DNA from: Desulfoluna sp.
GTDB taxonomy: Bacteria > Desulfobacterota > Desulfobacteria > Desulfobacterales > Desulfolunaceae
NCBI RefSeq assembly: GCF_030145185.1
Contig: NZ_JAQYWB010000036.1
Span: 1 to 58,724, forward strand
DNA: 58,724 nt
Direction of reading: 5' to 3'
Program-made: the position numbers and the translations under genes
In this document: positions 1 through 8,869 of the stretch, in pieces
Layout: each line of letters starts with the position of its first letter
How positions within the stretch are numbered: the stretch's first letter is position 1
The notes under the pieces: model-generated
The model's database searches: none
What the model was told of the DNA's origin: nothing
Seen by the model: only the letters and a program-made list of their open reading frames with translations

Positions 1-205
1 CACCCTTTTTAAGGGTATGGGTTCGGTCACTTTTTTTTTGGCGCTGCTTTAAGCTGTGCTGATAAGCTCGCCAGTCCTGTTTTTGCTGTCGCATAGATCT
101 CGTCGGAGGTGTCGTGATGTTCACAGCATTCGGCCCCGGGGGGCGAACGCGACGTCCATGATGAGACCCGGTCAGGGGGATGATATGGGGTCTGCCTGCC
201 GGGTT

Positions 206-242
206 GCCACTCGCCCGAGGGGTCTCCCTCGGGTGAGGTGGC
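206..242. other. Stable hairpin downstream of metG
   Basis: An inverted repeat pairs CCCGAGGG (214-221) with CCCTCGGG (226-233) over a 4-base loop, with the outer arms GCCAC and GTGGC extending it. It lies 42 bases beyond the metG stop. There is no T-run on either side, so it may be a 3'-end stabilising or weak termination structure rather than a classical terminator. The remaining bases 1-283 hold no gene that I can support. Confidence 0.5.
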
Positions 243-283
243 GCAAGTGGGTCATCCTTTCTTCCACAAAAGGGGCGGAAAGG

Positions 284-2212
284 TTATTTGACGGGTGTTC
301 CCGGCTTCAATCCGTCCACGGCAAAGGTGGCCAGGGTGGCATTTTTACGCTTGGTGGCGGCAAGGAGCATGCCCTGGGATTCCACGCCCATGAGGGAGGC
401 CGGGGCGAGGTTGGCCACCACCACCACCTGGGCACCCTTGAGCTCTTCCGGGGTGTAGCTTTTCGCAATGCCGGCGACGATGGTTCGAGGGGTCCCTTCA
501 CCCAGATCGACGGTGACCTTGAGAAGTTTGTTGGCCTTGGCAATGGGTTCCGCATCCAGAACCGTGCCCACACGCAGGTCCAGGTTCTGGAAGTCGTCAA
601 AGCTGATTTCAGGCTTTAAGGGGGTCGACAGCTCTTTTTTGACGGGCGCGGCCTTCTCCTTTGTGGCTTCGAGGGCTTTCAGATCGATGCGGGGGAAGAG
701 GGCCTTGACCTTGGTAATGCTTCCGCCTGCCGGAAGGGCGCCCCATTGATTAAAAGAGGAAAGAACCATGGGGGTTTCAGCCATCCCCAGATGCTCAAGC
801 ATGATTTTCGCAGTGCCCGGCATGACGGGAGAGATCAGGCCTGCCACCACACGGAGGCCTTCCAGGAGGTTGTACATCACCGTTTTGAGTCGAGGCGTCA
901 GGGCCTCGTCTTTGGCGAGATCCCAAGGGGCGGTTTCGTCCACATATTTGTTCATGCGGCTGATAAATCCCCAGACCCCTTTCAGGGCTCGATCAAAGGC
1001 GAAGAGGGGCATCTCGGTGCTGAAGATGTCTAAGGCTGTCGTCGCGTCGCCGGCCAGGGAGAGCTCCTCCATGAGGGTGGCGTCGGGCTCGGGGACCACC
1101 CCGTTGAAATACTTAAAACTCATGGCGATCACGCGAGAAAAGAGGTTTCCCAGGTCGTTGGCCAGATCGTAGTTGATGCGTTTGACGATGGACTCTTCGG
1201 AAAAATTGGAGTCGTGGCCGAAAGACATGTCGCGCATCAGGAAGAAACGGTAGGCGTCTACCCCGTACTTGTCCAGAAGGGCTTCGGGGCTGGCGACGTT
1301 GCCCAGGCTCTTGGACATTTTTGCGTCCCCCATGTTCCAGAAACCGTGGACATTAAGGGTGTTGTAGATCGGGATACCTGCGGCTTTCAGCATGGTGGGC
1401 CAGTAAATACCGTGGGTCTTGAGGATGTCTTTGGCGACAATGTGCTGGACCTTGGGCCAGAAGGTGGTGAATTTTTCATCGTCGGGGTAACCGAGGGCCG
1501 AGACGTAGTTCAGCAGCGCGTCAAACCAGACATAGGTGACGTAGTTGTCATCAAAGGGCAGGGTGATGCCCCAGGTGAGACGGGTCTTGGGGCGTGAGAT
1601 GCAGAGATCTTCCAGGGGCTCCTTTAAAAAGGAGAGCATCTCGTTCCGGTACTGCTTGGGCCGAATAAAATCGGGGTTGGCCTCAATGTGGTCGATGAGC
1701 CACTGCTGGTATTTGCTCATGCGAAAGAAGTAGTTGGACTCCTTGATCCGCTTGGGCTCTTTTTTATGGTCCGGGCATTTGCCGTCCACCAGCTCACGTT
1801 CCAGATAAAACCGCTCGCATCCCACACAGTAAAGCCCTTCATACTCTGAGTAGTAGATGTCGCCGTTGTCGTAGATTTTCTGGAGGATGTCGGCCACGAC
1901 CTTTTTGTGACTTTCGTCGGTGGTGCGGATAAAATGGTCGTTGGCGATGGAAAGTTTGGGCCAGAGGTTTTTAAAGAGAGCGCTGATTTCATCGGCGTAC
2001 TCTTTGGGGCTGCATGCGTTGGCCTCAGCGGCTTCAGCAATTTTGTCTCCATGCTCATCCGTGCCGGTAAGGAAGTAGGTCGGTGCGCCGAGCATTTTAT
2101 AGAATCGGCTCACAACATCGGCTGCGATGGTCGTGTAGGCATGACCCAGATGGGGCTTGGCGTTTACATAGTAAATGGGCGTCGTAATATAAAAAGGATC
2201 AGTCTGATTCAT
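284..2212 (-). CDS. metG: Methionyl-tRNA synthetase
   Basis: Charges tRNA-Met with methionine in the cytosol. Of 642 residues, the N-terminal catalytic domain opens with the typical FYITTPIYYVN strand and the HIGH-type motif HLGH near residue 20. A zinc knuckle follows (CVGC then C-x-DH, about residues 125-150), then the KMSKS loop (KMSKSLGN, about residue 300), a helical anticodon-binding domain, and a C-terminal tRNA-binding domain (about 535-642) containing DLRVGTVLDAEPI, as in long dimeric MetG. A start three codons upstream (2221) is also open. I prefer 2212 because a purine-rich GAGATGAGATCC precedes it and MNQTDPFYITTPIYY matches the family N-terminus. It is last in a minus-strand housekeeping run after the ricT-like gene. 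Confidence 0.95.
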   Translation of the reverse strand: MNQTDPFYITTPIYYVNAKPHLGHAYTTIAADVVSRFYKMLGAPTYFLTGTDEHGDKIAEAAEANACSPKEYADEISALFKNLWPKLSIANDHFIRTTDESHKKVVADILQKIYDNGDIYYSEYEGLYCVGCERFYLERELVDGKCPDHKKEPKRIKESNYFFRMSKYQQWLIDHIEANPDFIRPKQYRNEMLSFLKEPLEDLCISRPKTRLTWGITLPFDDNYVTYVWFDALLNYVSALGYPDDEKFTTFWPKVQHIVAKDILKTHGIYWPTMLKAAGIPIYNTLNVHGFWNMGDAKMSKSLGNVASPEALLDKYGVDAYRFFLMRDMSFGHDSNFSEESIVKRINYDLANDLGNLFSRVIAMSFKYFNGVVPEPDATLMEELSLAGDATTALDIFSTEMPLFAFDRALKGVWGFISRMNKYVDETAPWDLAKDEALTPRLKTVMYNLLEGLRVVAGLISPVMPGTAKIMLEHLGMAETPMVLSSFNQWGALPAGGSITKVKALFPRIDLKALEATKEKAAPVKKELSTPLKPEISFDDFQNLDLRVGTVLDAEPIAKANKLLKVTVDLGEGTPRTIVAGIAKSYTPEELKGAQVVVVANLAPASLMGVESQGMLLAATKRKNATLATFAVDGLKPGTPVK

Positions 2213-2248
2213 GGATCTCATCTCTTTGCTTCTCTGGTGGTGTCATTT

Positions 2249-2260
2249 CTGACCGGTCAG
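2249..2260. promoter_or_regulatory. 12-bp perfect palindrome between ricT-like gene and metG
   Basis: CTGACCGGTCAG is a perfect palindrome in the 81-base gap upstream of metG. The identical 12-mer, extended to 14 bases, occurs upstream of the tetR gene at 27023-27036, so it is a candidate binding site for that regulator. The match is seen directly; the function is inferred. Confidence 0.4.
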
Positions 2261-2293
2261 GGGTGTCTTCTCGTATCGACGTAACGGCGATCG

Positions 2294-3103
2294 TTACCCT
2301 TTGGGTTTCTCCTGCTGAACGTCGGCCACGTCGGCTTCGTGTTCGCCTCCCTCATCGAGTCTCACGGTGAGGCGACTGCAGATGACGTTATGACGGATTA
2401 CTTTTCCGCGGCCTTTTTCCGTCATCACGAATTTGCCCACCTTGGGATAGCGCTCTTTGAGTTTCTTGTACGTGCCGTCTTCAAAGGTCAGGCAGCACAT
2501 GAGTCGCCCGCACAGTCCGGATATTTTGGTGGGGTTCAGGGAGAGTCCCTGCTCCTTGGCCATTTTAATGGAGACGGGCTCGAATTTTTCAATGAAAGAG
2601 GAACAGCAGATTTCGCGGCCGCACCGTCCCAGTCCCCCGCACATCTTCGCCTGGTTGCGGATGCCCACCTGACGCATTTCAATGCGGAGGCGGAACTGGC
2701 GGACGAGAATCTTCACAAGCTCACGGAAGTCCACACGGCCGTCGGCGGTGAAGAAAAAGGTGAGCTTGCTGGCGTCAAAGGTGCTTTCCACGGCAAAGAG
2801 ATTCATCTCGAGTTTTAATTTTTCAACCTCAACCTGGCAGAAATCGTGGGCTTCGGTTTCGAGAAGAATGTTCTTCTTTCTTTGCACCACATCGTCGTCT
2901 GTGGCCAGGCGAAACACCTTTTTCAAGGGGCTGCTGGACTCTTTTTTGTCCAGGGGTTCCGGTGGGGTGGCAACCACCCCGAATCCGAGCCCCTGCTCGG
3001 TGGTGACGATCACCTTGTCTCCCACATTGAGGACATAGGGACCACTGTTGAAATCGTATATTTTTCCGGCGGGTTTAAACCGAATGCCGACTACTTTTTC
3101 CAT
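2294..3103 (-). CDS. PSP1/RicT-family protein (YaaT-like)
   Basis: A 269-residue member of the PSP1 C-terminal domain family. In Bacillus the homologue RicT (YaaT) belongs to an Fe-S-containing complex that promotes RNase Y-dependent RNA processing. Outside Firmicutes its role is not defined. The diagnostic cysteine-rich core is present: MCGGLGRCGREICC followed about 30 residues later by GLCGRLMCCL, plausible Fe-S ligands. I chose the internal ATG at 3103 because MEKVVGIRFKPAGKIYDF matches the family start. The longer frame would begin with TTG at 3232 and add 43 unrelated residues. It lies between holB and metG, the same holB-psp1-metG order found in many bacteria. RNase J in this window is a possible functional partner. 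Confidence 0.85.
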   Translation of the reverse strand: MEKVVGIRFKPAGKIYDFNSGPYVLNVGDKVIVTTEQGLGFGVVATPPEPLDKKESSSPLKKVFRLATDDDVVQRKKNILLETEAHDFCQVEVEKLKLEMNLFAVESTFDASKLTFFFTADGRVDFRELVKILVRQFRLRIEMRQVGIRNQAKMCGGLGRCGREICCSSFIEKFEPVSIKMAKEQGLSLNPTKISGLCGRLMCCLTFEDGTYKKLKERYPKVGKFVMTEKGRGKVIRHNVICSRLTVRLDEGGEHEADVADVQQEKPKG

Positions 3104-3247
3104 AGCGTTGTGCCACACTGCTTGGGTGTAAAGGGGTTGCTTGTCACGGGTGTCTATACGCGAAAGCACCAATGCCCCTTTGTCTTGGATAGACCCTTTA
3201 AGGGGTCTGCCGTAAGATAAGGAGCACGACAAAGGGAAGCCGCAGGA

Positions 3248-4264
3248 TCAGCTCTGCATCAGCTTTAACGCCATAACCTCCAAGGTATGCCGGAGGACGG
3301 TGTTTCCCTCAAGGCGTACAAGGGTGTCACGAACCGTTTCGGCCATAGCTGCGAGGCGTGGCAAGGTAAACCGGGCCGCATCGGCTTCCAGCTGCGGCAT
3401 GAGATCGTGGTTTACCACACATTTCGGATCTATCCGACAGACCATCAGGTCGTGAAGGTAGTGCCCGATAAGGGAGAGGGACCGGAGGGCCTTCTCCTTA
3501 TCCCGCCCCAGCACTTCAGCGAAGGCCAGGGCGTGTGAAAGATCGCCCCTTCCCGGCAGGGGAAGGGCCGTAAAGATCCAGTTACGCTGTGCAAACCAGG
3601 CGTCCACGCCGCCCTTGCCGGAGACCATCTCGCGCGCGGTGGCGAAGCTGCCCTGACAGAGGGCGGCTACGGCCTCGGCTTGTGGCTTCTGCAGGTTGGC
3701 TTCTGTCATCAGGCCGCGTATGACCGTCTCTTGGGCGAGGGGCCGGAATCGGATGACCTGACAGCGTGAAAGCACCGTGGGCAGAAGCTCTGAGGGCTGA
3801 TGTGAGGTCAGGATAAAAAACGTTCCGGCCGGGGGTTCTTCAAGAACCTTTAAAAGGGCGTTTGCTGCCTCGCGGTTCATGCGGCCTGCGTCTTTGATCA
3901 GGATGACTCGATGGGTCGCCTCCAGTGGTTTTGCAAGCAGAGTATTGCATAGATCACGGATCTGCGCAATCTTGATATGACTGCCTTCCGGCTCGATAAC
4001 ACGGATGTCCGGGTGGGTTCCGGCGTCGATTTTTCGGCAGCTCCGGCAGGAGCCGCAGCGATGGAAGAAAAAGGGGGTAGGGCAGGGCTCCGGCGGCGCC
4101 GGGGGGATCTGGCAGTTAAGGATCTGTGCAAGAATCAGTGCCGCTTCGGCTTTTCCTGTCCCGGCGGGACCGGTAAAGCACAGGGCGTGGGGGAGGGTTT
4201 TGTGCTGTGCCATGGACAGGAGGATGGAGAGGCTTTCGTCCTGTTCTCGAAAATGCTCAAGCAT
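3248..4264 (-). CDS. holB: DNA polymerase III delta-prime subunit
   Basis: Clamp-loader subunit of the replicative polymerase, 338 residues. It shows an AAA+ P-loop-like GPAGTGKAEAAL near residue 36, a zinc-binding cysteine cluster (C-x8-C-x2-C-x2-C in CPTPFFFHRCGSCRSC), the ALLKVLEEPP stretch, and the SRCQVIRF sensor region typical of DnaX/HolB proteins. The start at 4264 (MLEHFREQDESL) fits the family. The open frame extends 25 codons upstream but those residues do not resemble the family. It is upstream of ricT-like and metG on the same strand, consistent with a conserved tmk/holB/psp1/metG neighbourhood, although tmk here sits 4 kb away on the other strand. Confidence 0.9.
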   Translation of the reverse strand: MLEHFREQDESLSILLSMAQHKTLPHALCFTGPAGTGKAEAALILAQILNCQIPPAPPEPCPTPFFFHRCGSCRSCRKIDAGTHPDIRVIEPEGSHIKIAQIRDLCNTLLAKPLEATHRVILIKDAGRMNREAANALLKVLEEPPAGTFFILTSHQPSELLPTVLSRCQVIRFRPLAQETVIRGLMTEANLQKPQAEAVAALCQGSFATAREMVSGKGGVDAWFAQRNWIFTALPLPGRGDLSHALAFAEVLGRDKEKALRSLSLIGHYLHDLMVCRIDPKCVVNHDLMPQLEADAARFTLPRLAAMAETVRDTLVRLEGNTVLRHTLEVMALKLMQS

Positions 4265-4471
4265 AGATGTTGCCACCTGTGTGGATGATGACGCGAGGTG
4301 TCCAGAGTGGGGAACGCCTTTTTTTAAAAAAAATGGCACGTGACTCGGGACGGTTTATAAGGGTACTGACCCTTGGTCTGCCGCCCCGGCAGTGCCTTGA
4401 TTGTCCCGACTGGTTGTCAGGGACACCGCTGACCCTTTGGAGGTGAACGGTGTCTTACCCGTTGGAAGGCG

Positions 4472-4747
4472 TTAGTAGTCGACGCGTTCCTTGAGTTCTT
4501 TGCCGCACTTGAAGAAAGGCAACTTCTTGGGGCTGATAAGAACCTTGTCACCGGTTTTTGGGTTTCTGCCGGTGTAACTCTTGTACTCTTTAACGTAAAA
4601 TGAACAGAGGCCGCGAATTTCCACGCGGTCACCTCGTGTGAGGGCATCGGTCATTGAGTCGAAAAAGATTTGAACAACCTCCGCAGCTTCCGCTTTGGAG
4701 ATATTGGCTTCGTTTTTCAGTGTGGAGATCAGCTCCAGCTTATTCAT
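4472..4747 (-). CDS. HU/IHF-family DNA-binding protein
   Basis: A 91-residue nucleoid protein of the HU/IHF fold, which bends DNA as a dimer. The N-terminal helical part (MNKLELISTLKNEANISKAEA) is followed by the beta-arm segment with GRNPKTGDKV, where the conserved proline intercalates at a DNA kink. RGDRVEIRGLCSFYVKEY resembles the IHF-beta-like GDRIEIRGFGSF signature, so an IHF-type role is possible. ATG 4747 is preceded by AAGGAGGATGT. A sigma70-like promoter lies upstream. It has its own transcription signals and probably forms a single-gene unit. Confidence 0.9.
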   Translation of the reverse strand: MNKLELISTLKNEANISKAEAAEVVQIFFDSMTDALTRGDRVEIRGLCSFYVKEYKSYTGRNPKTGDKVLISPKKLPFFKCGKELKERVDY

Positions 4748-4813
4748 ACATCCTCCTTAGAATACTAAGACTTATCTTTCAAACTTGACGCCTGCAAGGC
4801 GTTTCATCGCTCT

Positions 4814-4842
4814 TAAATAGATGTAAATCCATAGCAAGTCAA
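4814..4842 (-). promoter_or_regulatory. Predicted promoter of the HU/IHF gene
   Basis: On the minus strand, -35 TTGACT (4842-4837) and -10 TATTTA (4819-4814) are 17 bases apart, with the start codon about 67 bases downstream. A small hairpin (ACGCC/GGCGT around 4789-4803) sits in the leader. Confidence 0.6.
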
Positions 4843-4952
4843 GGGGTTATGATGAAGTTTTGGTGGGATTGCGTAAAAAAGTGAAATCTCAGCCCATCGT
4901 AAACCGATCCGCGTGCCGAAATGTTTCAGACCTTAGCCCTGTGAATTTCGAT

Positions 4953-5471
4953 TTATGGGATACTTTCGATGTCCGATTCGGAGACGTGGACCGCAGCCGA
5001 TTGGCCCAGGATATCGATGTTAACGATGACCCTTCCCTGGCCGAGGGCTTGGGTGAAAATGCCGGTAATTCCCTCAAATGGCCCTCGGATGACGAGGACC
5101 CGTTCGCCTTTGGTAAAGGCGACAGAGGTCATAATCTCCTCACCCGTCGTGACCATGATCCGAAGGGAGTCGAGGGCCTCTTCGGGGATAGGCACAGGGC
5201 CTTGGGCGCTTCCCAGGACCCGGACCACGCCCAGGGTTTTTAAGATGGAGATGTGATTTTCCGGTGTCAGGCCGGCTTTGACAAAAACATATCCGGGGAA
5301 GAAGGGAACATCGAGGACCACCCGACGGTCTTTTCTCCGGCTTTGTTTTTTCATTTTGGGAAGAAAGGTCTCAAAAGATTTTTTTGTCAGGTTGTCGAAA
5401 ACCACATTTTCAAATCGACTTCGCGTGTGAAGTGCATACCATGAGCTTTCAGTCGGGGTGATAATGGTCAT
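4953..5471 (-). CDS. NusG/RfaH-like transcription antitermination paralogue
   Basis: A 172-residue NusG-family protein. An N-terminal NGN domain (SWYALHTRSRFENVV ... PFFPGYVFVK) is followed by a C-terminal KOW domain (GERVLVIRGPFEGITGIF). It is not the housekeeping NusG, which sits with ribosomal genes. Insertions such as KKQSRRKDRR and the solitary context match specialised paralogues (RfaH, UpxY, LoaP) that reduce pausing in long operons for surface polysaccharides or secondary metabolites. ATG 5471 follows AAGGATCTTCGC. A GTG eight codons upstream is less likely. It lies 50 bases downstream of lptD on the same strand, which hints at envelope-gene control. No ops-like site was recognised in the window. 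Confidence 0.8.
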   Translation of the reverse strand: MTIITPTESSWYALHTRSRFENVVFDNLTKKSFETFLPKMKKQSRRKDRRVVLDVPFFPGYVFVKAGLTPENHISILKTLGVVRVLGSAQGPVPIPEEALDSLRIMVTTGEEIMTSVAFTKGERVLVIRGPFEGITGIFTQALGQGRVIVNIDILGQSAAVHVSESDIESIP

Positions 5472-5521
5472 GCGAAGATCCTTAAAAGGGGTCACTTAGA
5501 TTAGGGCCTCAACCCTTCATT

Positions 5522-7792
5522 TTAGTCTGGCTTGTAGCTGCTGTCAAAGCCGCCAAGTCCTGTGAGTTCGACACCAACGGTGATTTTTGTATCGTCGGTG
5601 GACTCTTCAAATCGGGTGAAAAGGGACCAGCAGGAGGCTTTGTAGGTGAGACCGACGGCTTTGATGATGTCTTCGTTTTCCAGAAGGTCACGTTCATATT
5701 CGAGATTGAGGTCAACGCTTTGCCCCAGCCCCAGGTCCAGCTTCGTCACCACGCTCTCGGACGATTCGTAGCTGGCGGCCGCTGCCATGCCGAGATGCTG
5801 ATGGATGCTCTCCAAGGGGTCCCGTTTCTTTCGATGGCTGACCGTGAATCGGTTTCCCGGGATGCTGCCGATAACAAGGGAGGTGTTCTGCGTCAGAATC
5901 TCGGATTCATACCAGCTCCAAGTCCCGTCGAGTGTAAACGCCAGCTGGCTGGCCGGGTGAAAGGCCAGCTCTGCATAGAAGGGCCGGAAGGGCTGTTTCG
6001 TGAGTCCGTTGCGCCAGTCGGCCTGCTGGGTCTCCCGATCCTCCTGGATGTCCCAGGTCTGGGAGAGGGTCCCTGTCAGGACGTCCCGGTAGACAGGGAG
6101 GTTTTCCGTCTCTTTTTTTGAGGTCAGAAAGGAGTTCAACTTCAGGGTCAGCTGGTTTTTGCCGTCCAGGTCGTCCACGGTGTCAAAGGTCGGGTAGAGG
6201 GTGTCGTTCAAGTGTTCCTGCCAGGCATAGGTAAGGGTGGGCTTGATTCGGTGGCGCACCTTGTCGGCCCAACCGGACTCCGTTTCGAAAATACGATAAA
6301 ACTCTGTGGAGATGTCCGTGGTGAATTCGGGGACGGCCGTTGAGTTCGTACCGGAAAGGGGGGTGGCGTCATTTAAGGTGTTGATGTCCCACCAGAGGCC
6401 ACGGAGCCCGACGTTCGGGTCGACGGAGAAGGCACCGACGGTGAAGGGCATGTAAACTTTGGGCAGGATGTAGGTGCGTTCGCCGTCATAGAGAGTGCTT
6501 GTGAGGTCCTGGCGATAAAAGCTGGCGGCTCCTCCTTCCATGGCAAACTGCAGGGGTGTTTTTCCGAGGGTGCTTCGGGATTGGCTGACCGTCAGGGTGG
6601 GGAGCTGCTGGAGCGTGGTGTCGTTGGTATCCTGGGAACGGGCCACGACGTTATCATTCCAGATGCCAGACATGCTGGCGGTGAAGGCGTGGGTGCTTTT
6701 GACCACAGAAACCTTGTTGGTTCGCACCGTGTCGGTCCGGTCTTCGATGGTTCGTCCCATGAACTCTTCCATGCCGCTCTGGGTGTCGGTGAATCCACCG
6801 GGGCCCTCTTTGAACTCTCTCAGGTAATCCTGGTCGCTCACCCAGTCTATATCGAGTTTGGCGGAGAAGCCACCGGGCAGCTTTTGATCGGCCTTGGCGC
6901 GAAACCAATATCGGTCGGTGTTGGTGCGGTTCGGGGTGCCGCTGTATCCGAAATCGGAGTTTTCGCTGGTGCCGTCGTCAATTTGCCGGTCATTGAATCC
7001 TTCGGCAAAAAAGAGCCCCTTGGAGAGGGGGCTGGCCATGTAACGGAACTCGGCCCCCGCTTTGGTGCCCCGCTTGTCCATATAGTGGGTATAGACGGTG
7101 GCGTCCATGCTGTCTCCCAAGGTGATGAACAGGGGCTGGATGGCTTCGAACCCTTTGCGTGAGGAGTAGCTGAGGATGGGGGCGAGCAGGCCTGTCTGGC
7201 GTTTGATTTTTACGGGAAACAGGAGAAAGGGGGTGTAGACCACCGGAACCCCGCCGGTCTCCAGCATCACGTGCCGTGCCGTGCCGTAGCCTTCGATGGT
7301 GAGATCGAACTTGCGTCCGGTGATGGCCCAGGCGGGGTCCTCGCCGTCGCAGGTCGTGATGCGGACCCGATCGGCGGTGTAGCGGTTTTCGCCTCGTTTT
7401 TCGAGTGTTTCACCCCGGATCCAGAGGTTGCGGCTTTTGATAAAGACGGTTCCGTTGGTGATGGTGCCTTCCTGGCTGTCCATGGTGTAGGAGACGGAGT
7501 CTGCGGAGATCTCTTCATCCTCAGAGAGAAGATTTACATGGCCGGTTGCTTCGGCGGTCCCCTGCTCCAGGTGGTAGGTAACATGATCGGCGTGCAGGGT
7601 GACGGCGCCGTCCGTGATCACCACGTTGCCCTCTGCGATGTAGACCCCTTTGGCCGAATCATGGGCCAGGCTGTCTGCAGTGATGTTGACTGGGGCGCTG
7701 CCCGGCGTCGGGAGGGCGGCGATGGCGACAGCGGGAAAGAGCGAAAGAAGGCAGAGCAGAAGGAGCCCTGTGAATCTGTACGAAAAGACCAT
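5522..7792 (-). CDS. lptD: LPS-assembly protein LptD (OstA)
   Basis: Outer-membrane beta-barrel that, with LptE, inserts lipopolysaccharide into the outer leaflet. The 756 residues comprise a signal peptide (hydrophobic LLLLCLLSLFPAVAIA, about 9-25), an OstA/LptA-like beta-jellyroll (about 35-150, with VNITADSLAHDSAKGVYIAEGNV split over strands), and a C-terminal LptD barrel with alternating aromatic strands ending near GLGGFDSSYKPD. Length is close to E. coli LptD (about 780). Ribosome binding upstream of ATG 7792 is weak. It shows the organism is diderm with LPS or a similar glycolipid. Confidence 0.9.
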   Translation of the reverse strand: MVFSYRFTGLLLLCLLSLFPAVAIAALPTPGSAPVNITADSLAHDSAKGVYIAEGNVVITDGAVTLHADHVTYHLEQGTAEATGHVNLLSEDEEISADSVSYTMDSQEGTITNGTVFIKSRNLWIRGETLEKRGENRYTADRVRITTCDGEDPAWAITGRKFDLTIEGYGTARHVMLETGGVPVVYTPFLLFPVKIKRQTGLLAPILSYSSRKGFEAIQPLFITLGDSMDATVYTHYMDKRGTKAGAEFRYMASPLSKGLFFAEGFNDRQIDDGTSENSDFGYSGTPNRTNTDRYWFRAKADQKLPGGFSAKLDIDWVSDQDYLREFKEGPGGFTDTQSGMEEFMGRTIEDRTDTVRTNKVSVVKSTHAFTASMSGIWNDNVVARSQDTNDTTLQQLPTLTVSQSRSTLGKTPLQFAMEGGAASFYRQDLTSTLYDGERTYILPKVYMPFTVGAFSVDPNVGLRGLWWDINTLNDATPLSGTNSTAVPEFTTDISTEFYRIFETESGWADKVRHRIKPTLTYAWQEHLNDTLYPTFDTVDDLDGKNQLTLKLNSFLTSKKETENLPVYRDVLTGTLSQTWDIQEDRETQQADWRNGLTKQPFRPFYAELAFHPASQLAFTLDGTWSWYESEILTQNTSLVIGSIPGNRFTVSHRKKRDPLESIHQHLGMAAAASYESSESVVTKLDLGLGQSVDLNLEYERDLLENEDIIKAVGLTYKASCWSLFTRFEESTDDTKITVGVELTGLGGFDSSYKPD

Positions 7793-8211
7793 GATGGGAC
7801 GTGCCTGTGTCGTCTGTCACCCCACGAGTGGGGGGAGGTTGAGCTCTCCGGCCGCTGGGCCTCTGCTGTCTTGCCTGCCACCTGGGGTGGCCGGAGGAGA
7901 CGAGGCATCGGAGAACGGGTGCGGCTTTGATTTTGATTTTTGCCCGACCATCACGTATGATGCCGACCACAGGTCGAAAGGCCGGGAACCGTTGGGCCTC
8001 TTATTGAGGAAACCTCATCGGTACCCGTTCTGACCGGGTCCGGCCCCTGCGGCCATGTGCGCATGTGTGTTTGCAGGGCCGGTGTTGAGCGATGCCACCA
8101 AGTTTTAAACCCTGAATGCCTTGAAAAGTCAAGTTGAACATGGGTCGCGTGGGTGGTCAGGAACCGTCGTGCGTGAATACGCAGCCATCGAAAACGAGTT
8201 AAGGAAAGATT
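7793..8211. other. Divergent intergenic region lptD/tmk
   Basis: About 420 bases separate two divergent genes and should hold both promoters. I see short GC-rich inverted repeats (for example CCCCACGAGTGGGG near 7820) but no convincing -35/-10 pair and no coding frame with a ribosome site. Confidence 0.5.
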
Positions 8212-8856
8212 ATGCTGATTACCCTTGAGGGGATCGAGGGCTCTGGAAAGAGCACTCAGATGAAACGGATAACGGCCCATTTGGAAAAAAAAGGGAAGCG
8301 GTGTGTCATCACCCGGGAGCCCGGAGACACGCCGATCGGGAAAAAGATCAGGGCGATACTTCTGGATCCGGAGAGCTGCGGGCTCACCTCCCTGGCGGAA
8401 CTCTTTCTTTATGCCGCCGACCGTGCCCAGCACCTGGGGGAGCGGGTGCTTCCCTGTCTGGCGGCCGGAGATGTGGTGGTGAGCGATCGGTTCTTTGATG
8501 CGACCACCGCGTATCAGGGGTATGCCCGGGGGTTGGATCTTGAGGTGATTGAAACGATCCATACCCTGGTGCTCAAGGGGCTTCGGCCTGATTTGACCCT
8601 GCTTCTGGATCTGCCTCCCGAGGTGGGCTTAAAACGGGCCATCTCTGCCCTTGAGGCCGGAGATCGCACCGTGGATGAATCCCGTTTTGAGCAGGAGGCC
8701 CTGGCCTTCCACGAGAAGGTGAGAAAGGGCTATCTGACCCTTGCCGACCGGGAGCCGGAACGGTTTGAGGTGATTGACGCCACCCTCTCTGCCGATGAGG
8801 TGACGGAAGAAATTTTACGGGCTATCGACGACCGATTGGCCCGGATCAATGGATGA
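8212..8856 (+). CDS. tmk: Thymidylate kinase
   Basis: Phosphorylates dTMP to dTDP. It has 214 residues, the usual length. Visible motifs are the P-loop EGIEGSGKST (about 7-16), the DR-type substrate motif VVSDRFFDATTAYQGYARG (about 91-109), and LTLLLDLPPEVGLKRA in the core beta strand. ATG follows TTAAGGAAAGATT. The stop overlaps the region just before the next gene, so the two are probably co-transcribed. Confidence 0.95.
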   Translation: MLITLEGIEGSGKSTQMKRITAHLEKKGKRCVITREPGDTPIGKKIRAILLDPESCGLTSLAELFLYAADRAQHLGERVLPCLAAGDVVVSDRFFDATTAYQGYARGLDLEVIETIHTLVLKGLRPDLTLLLDLPPEVGLKRAISALEAGDRTVDESRFEQEALAFHEKVRKGYLTLADREPERFEVIDATLSADEVTEEILRAIDDRLARING

Positions 8857-8869
8857 AAAGAGTCATAGA

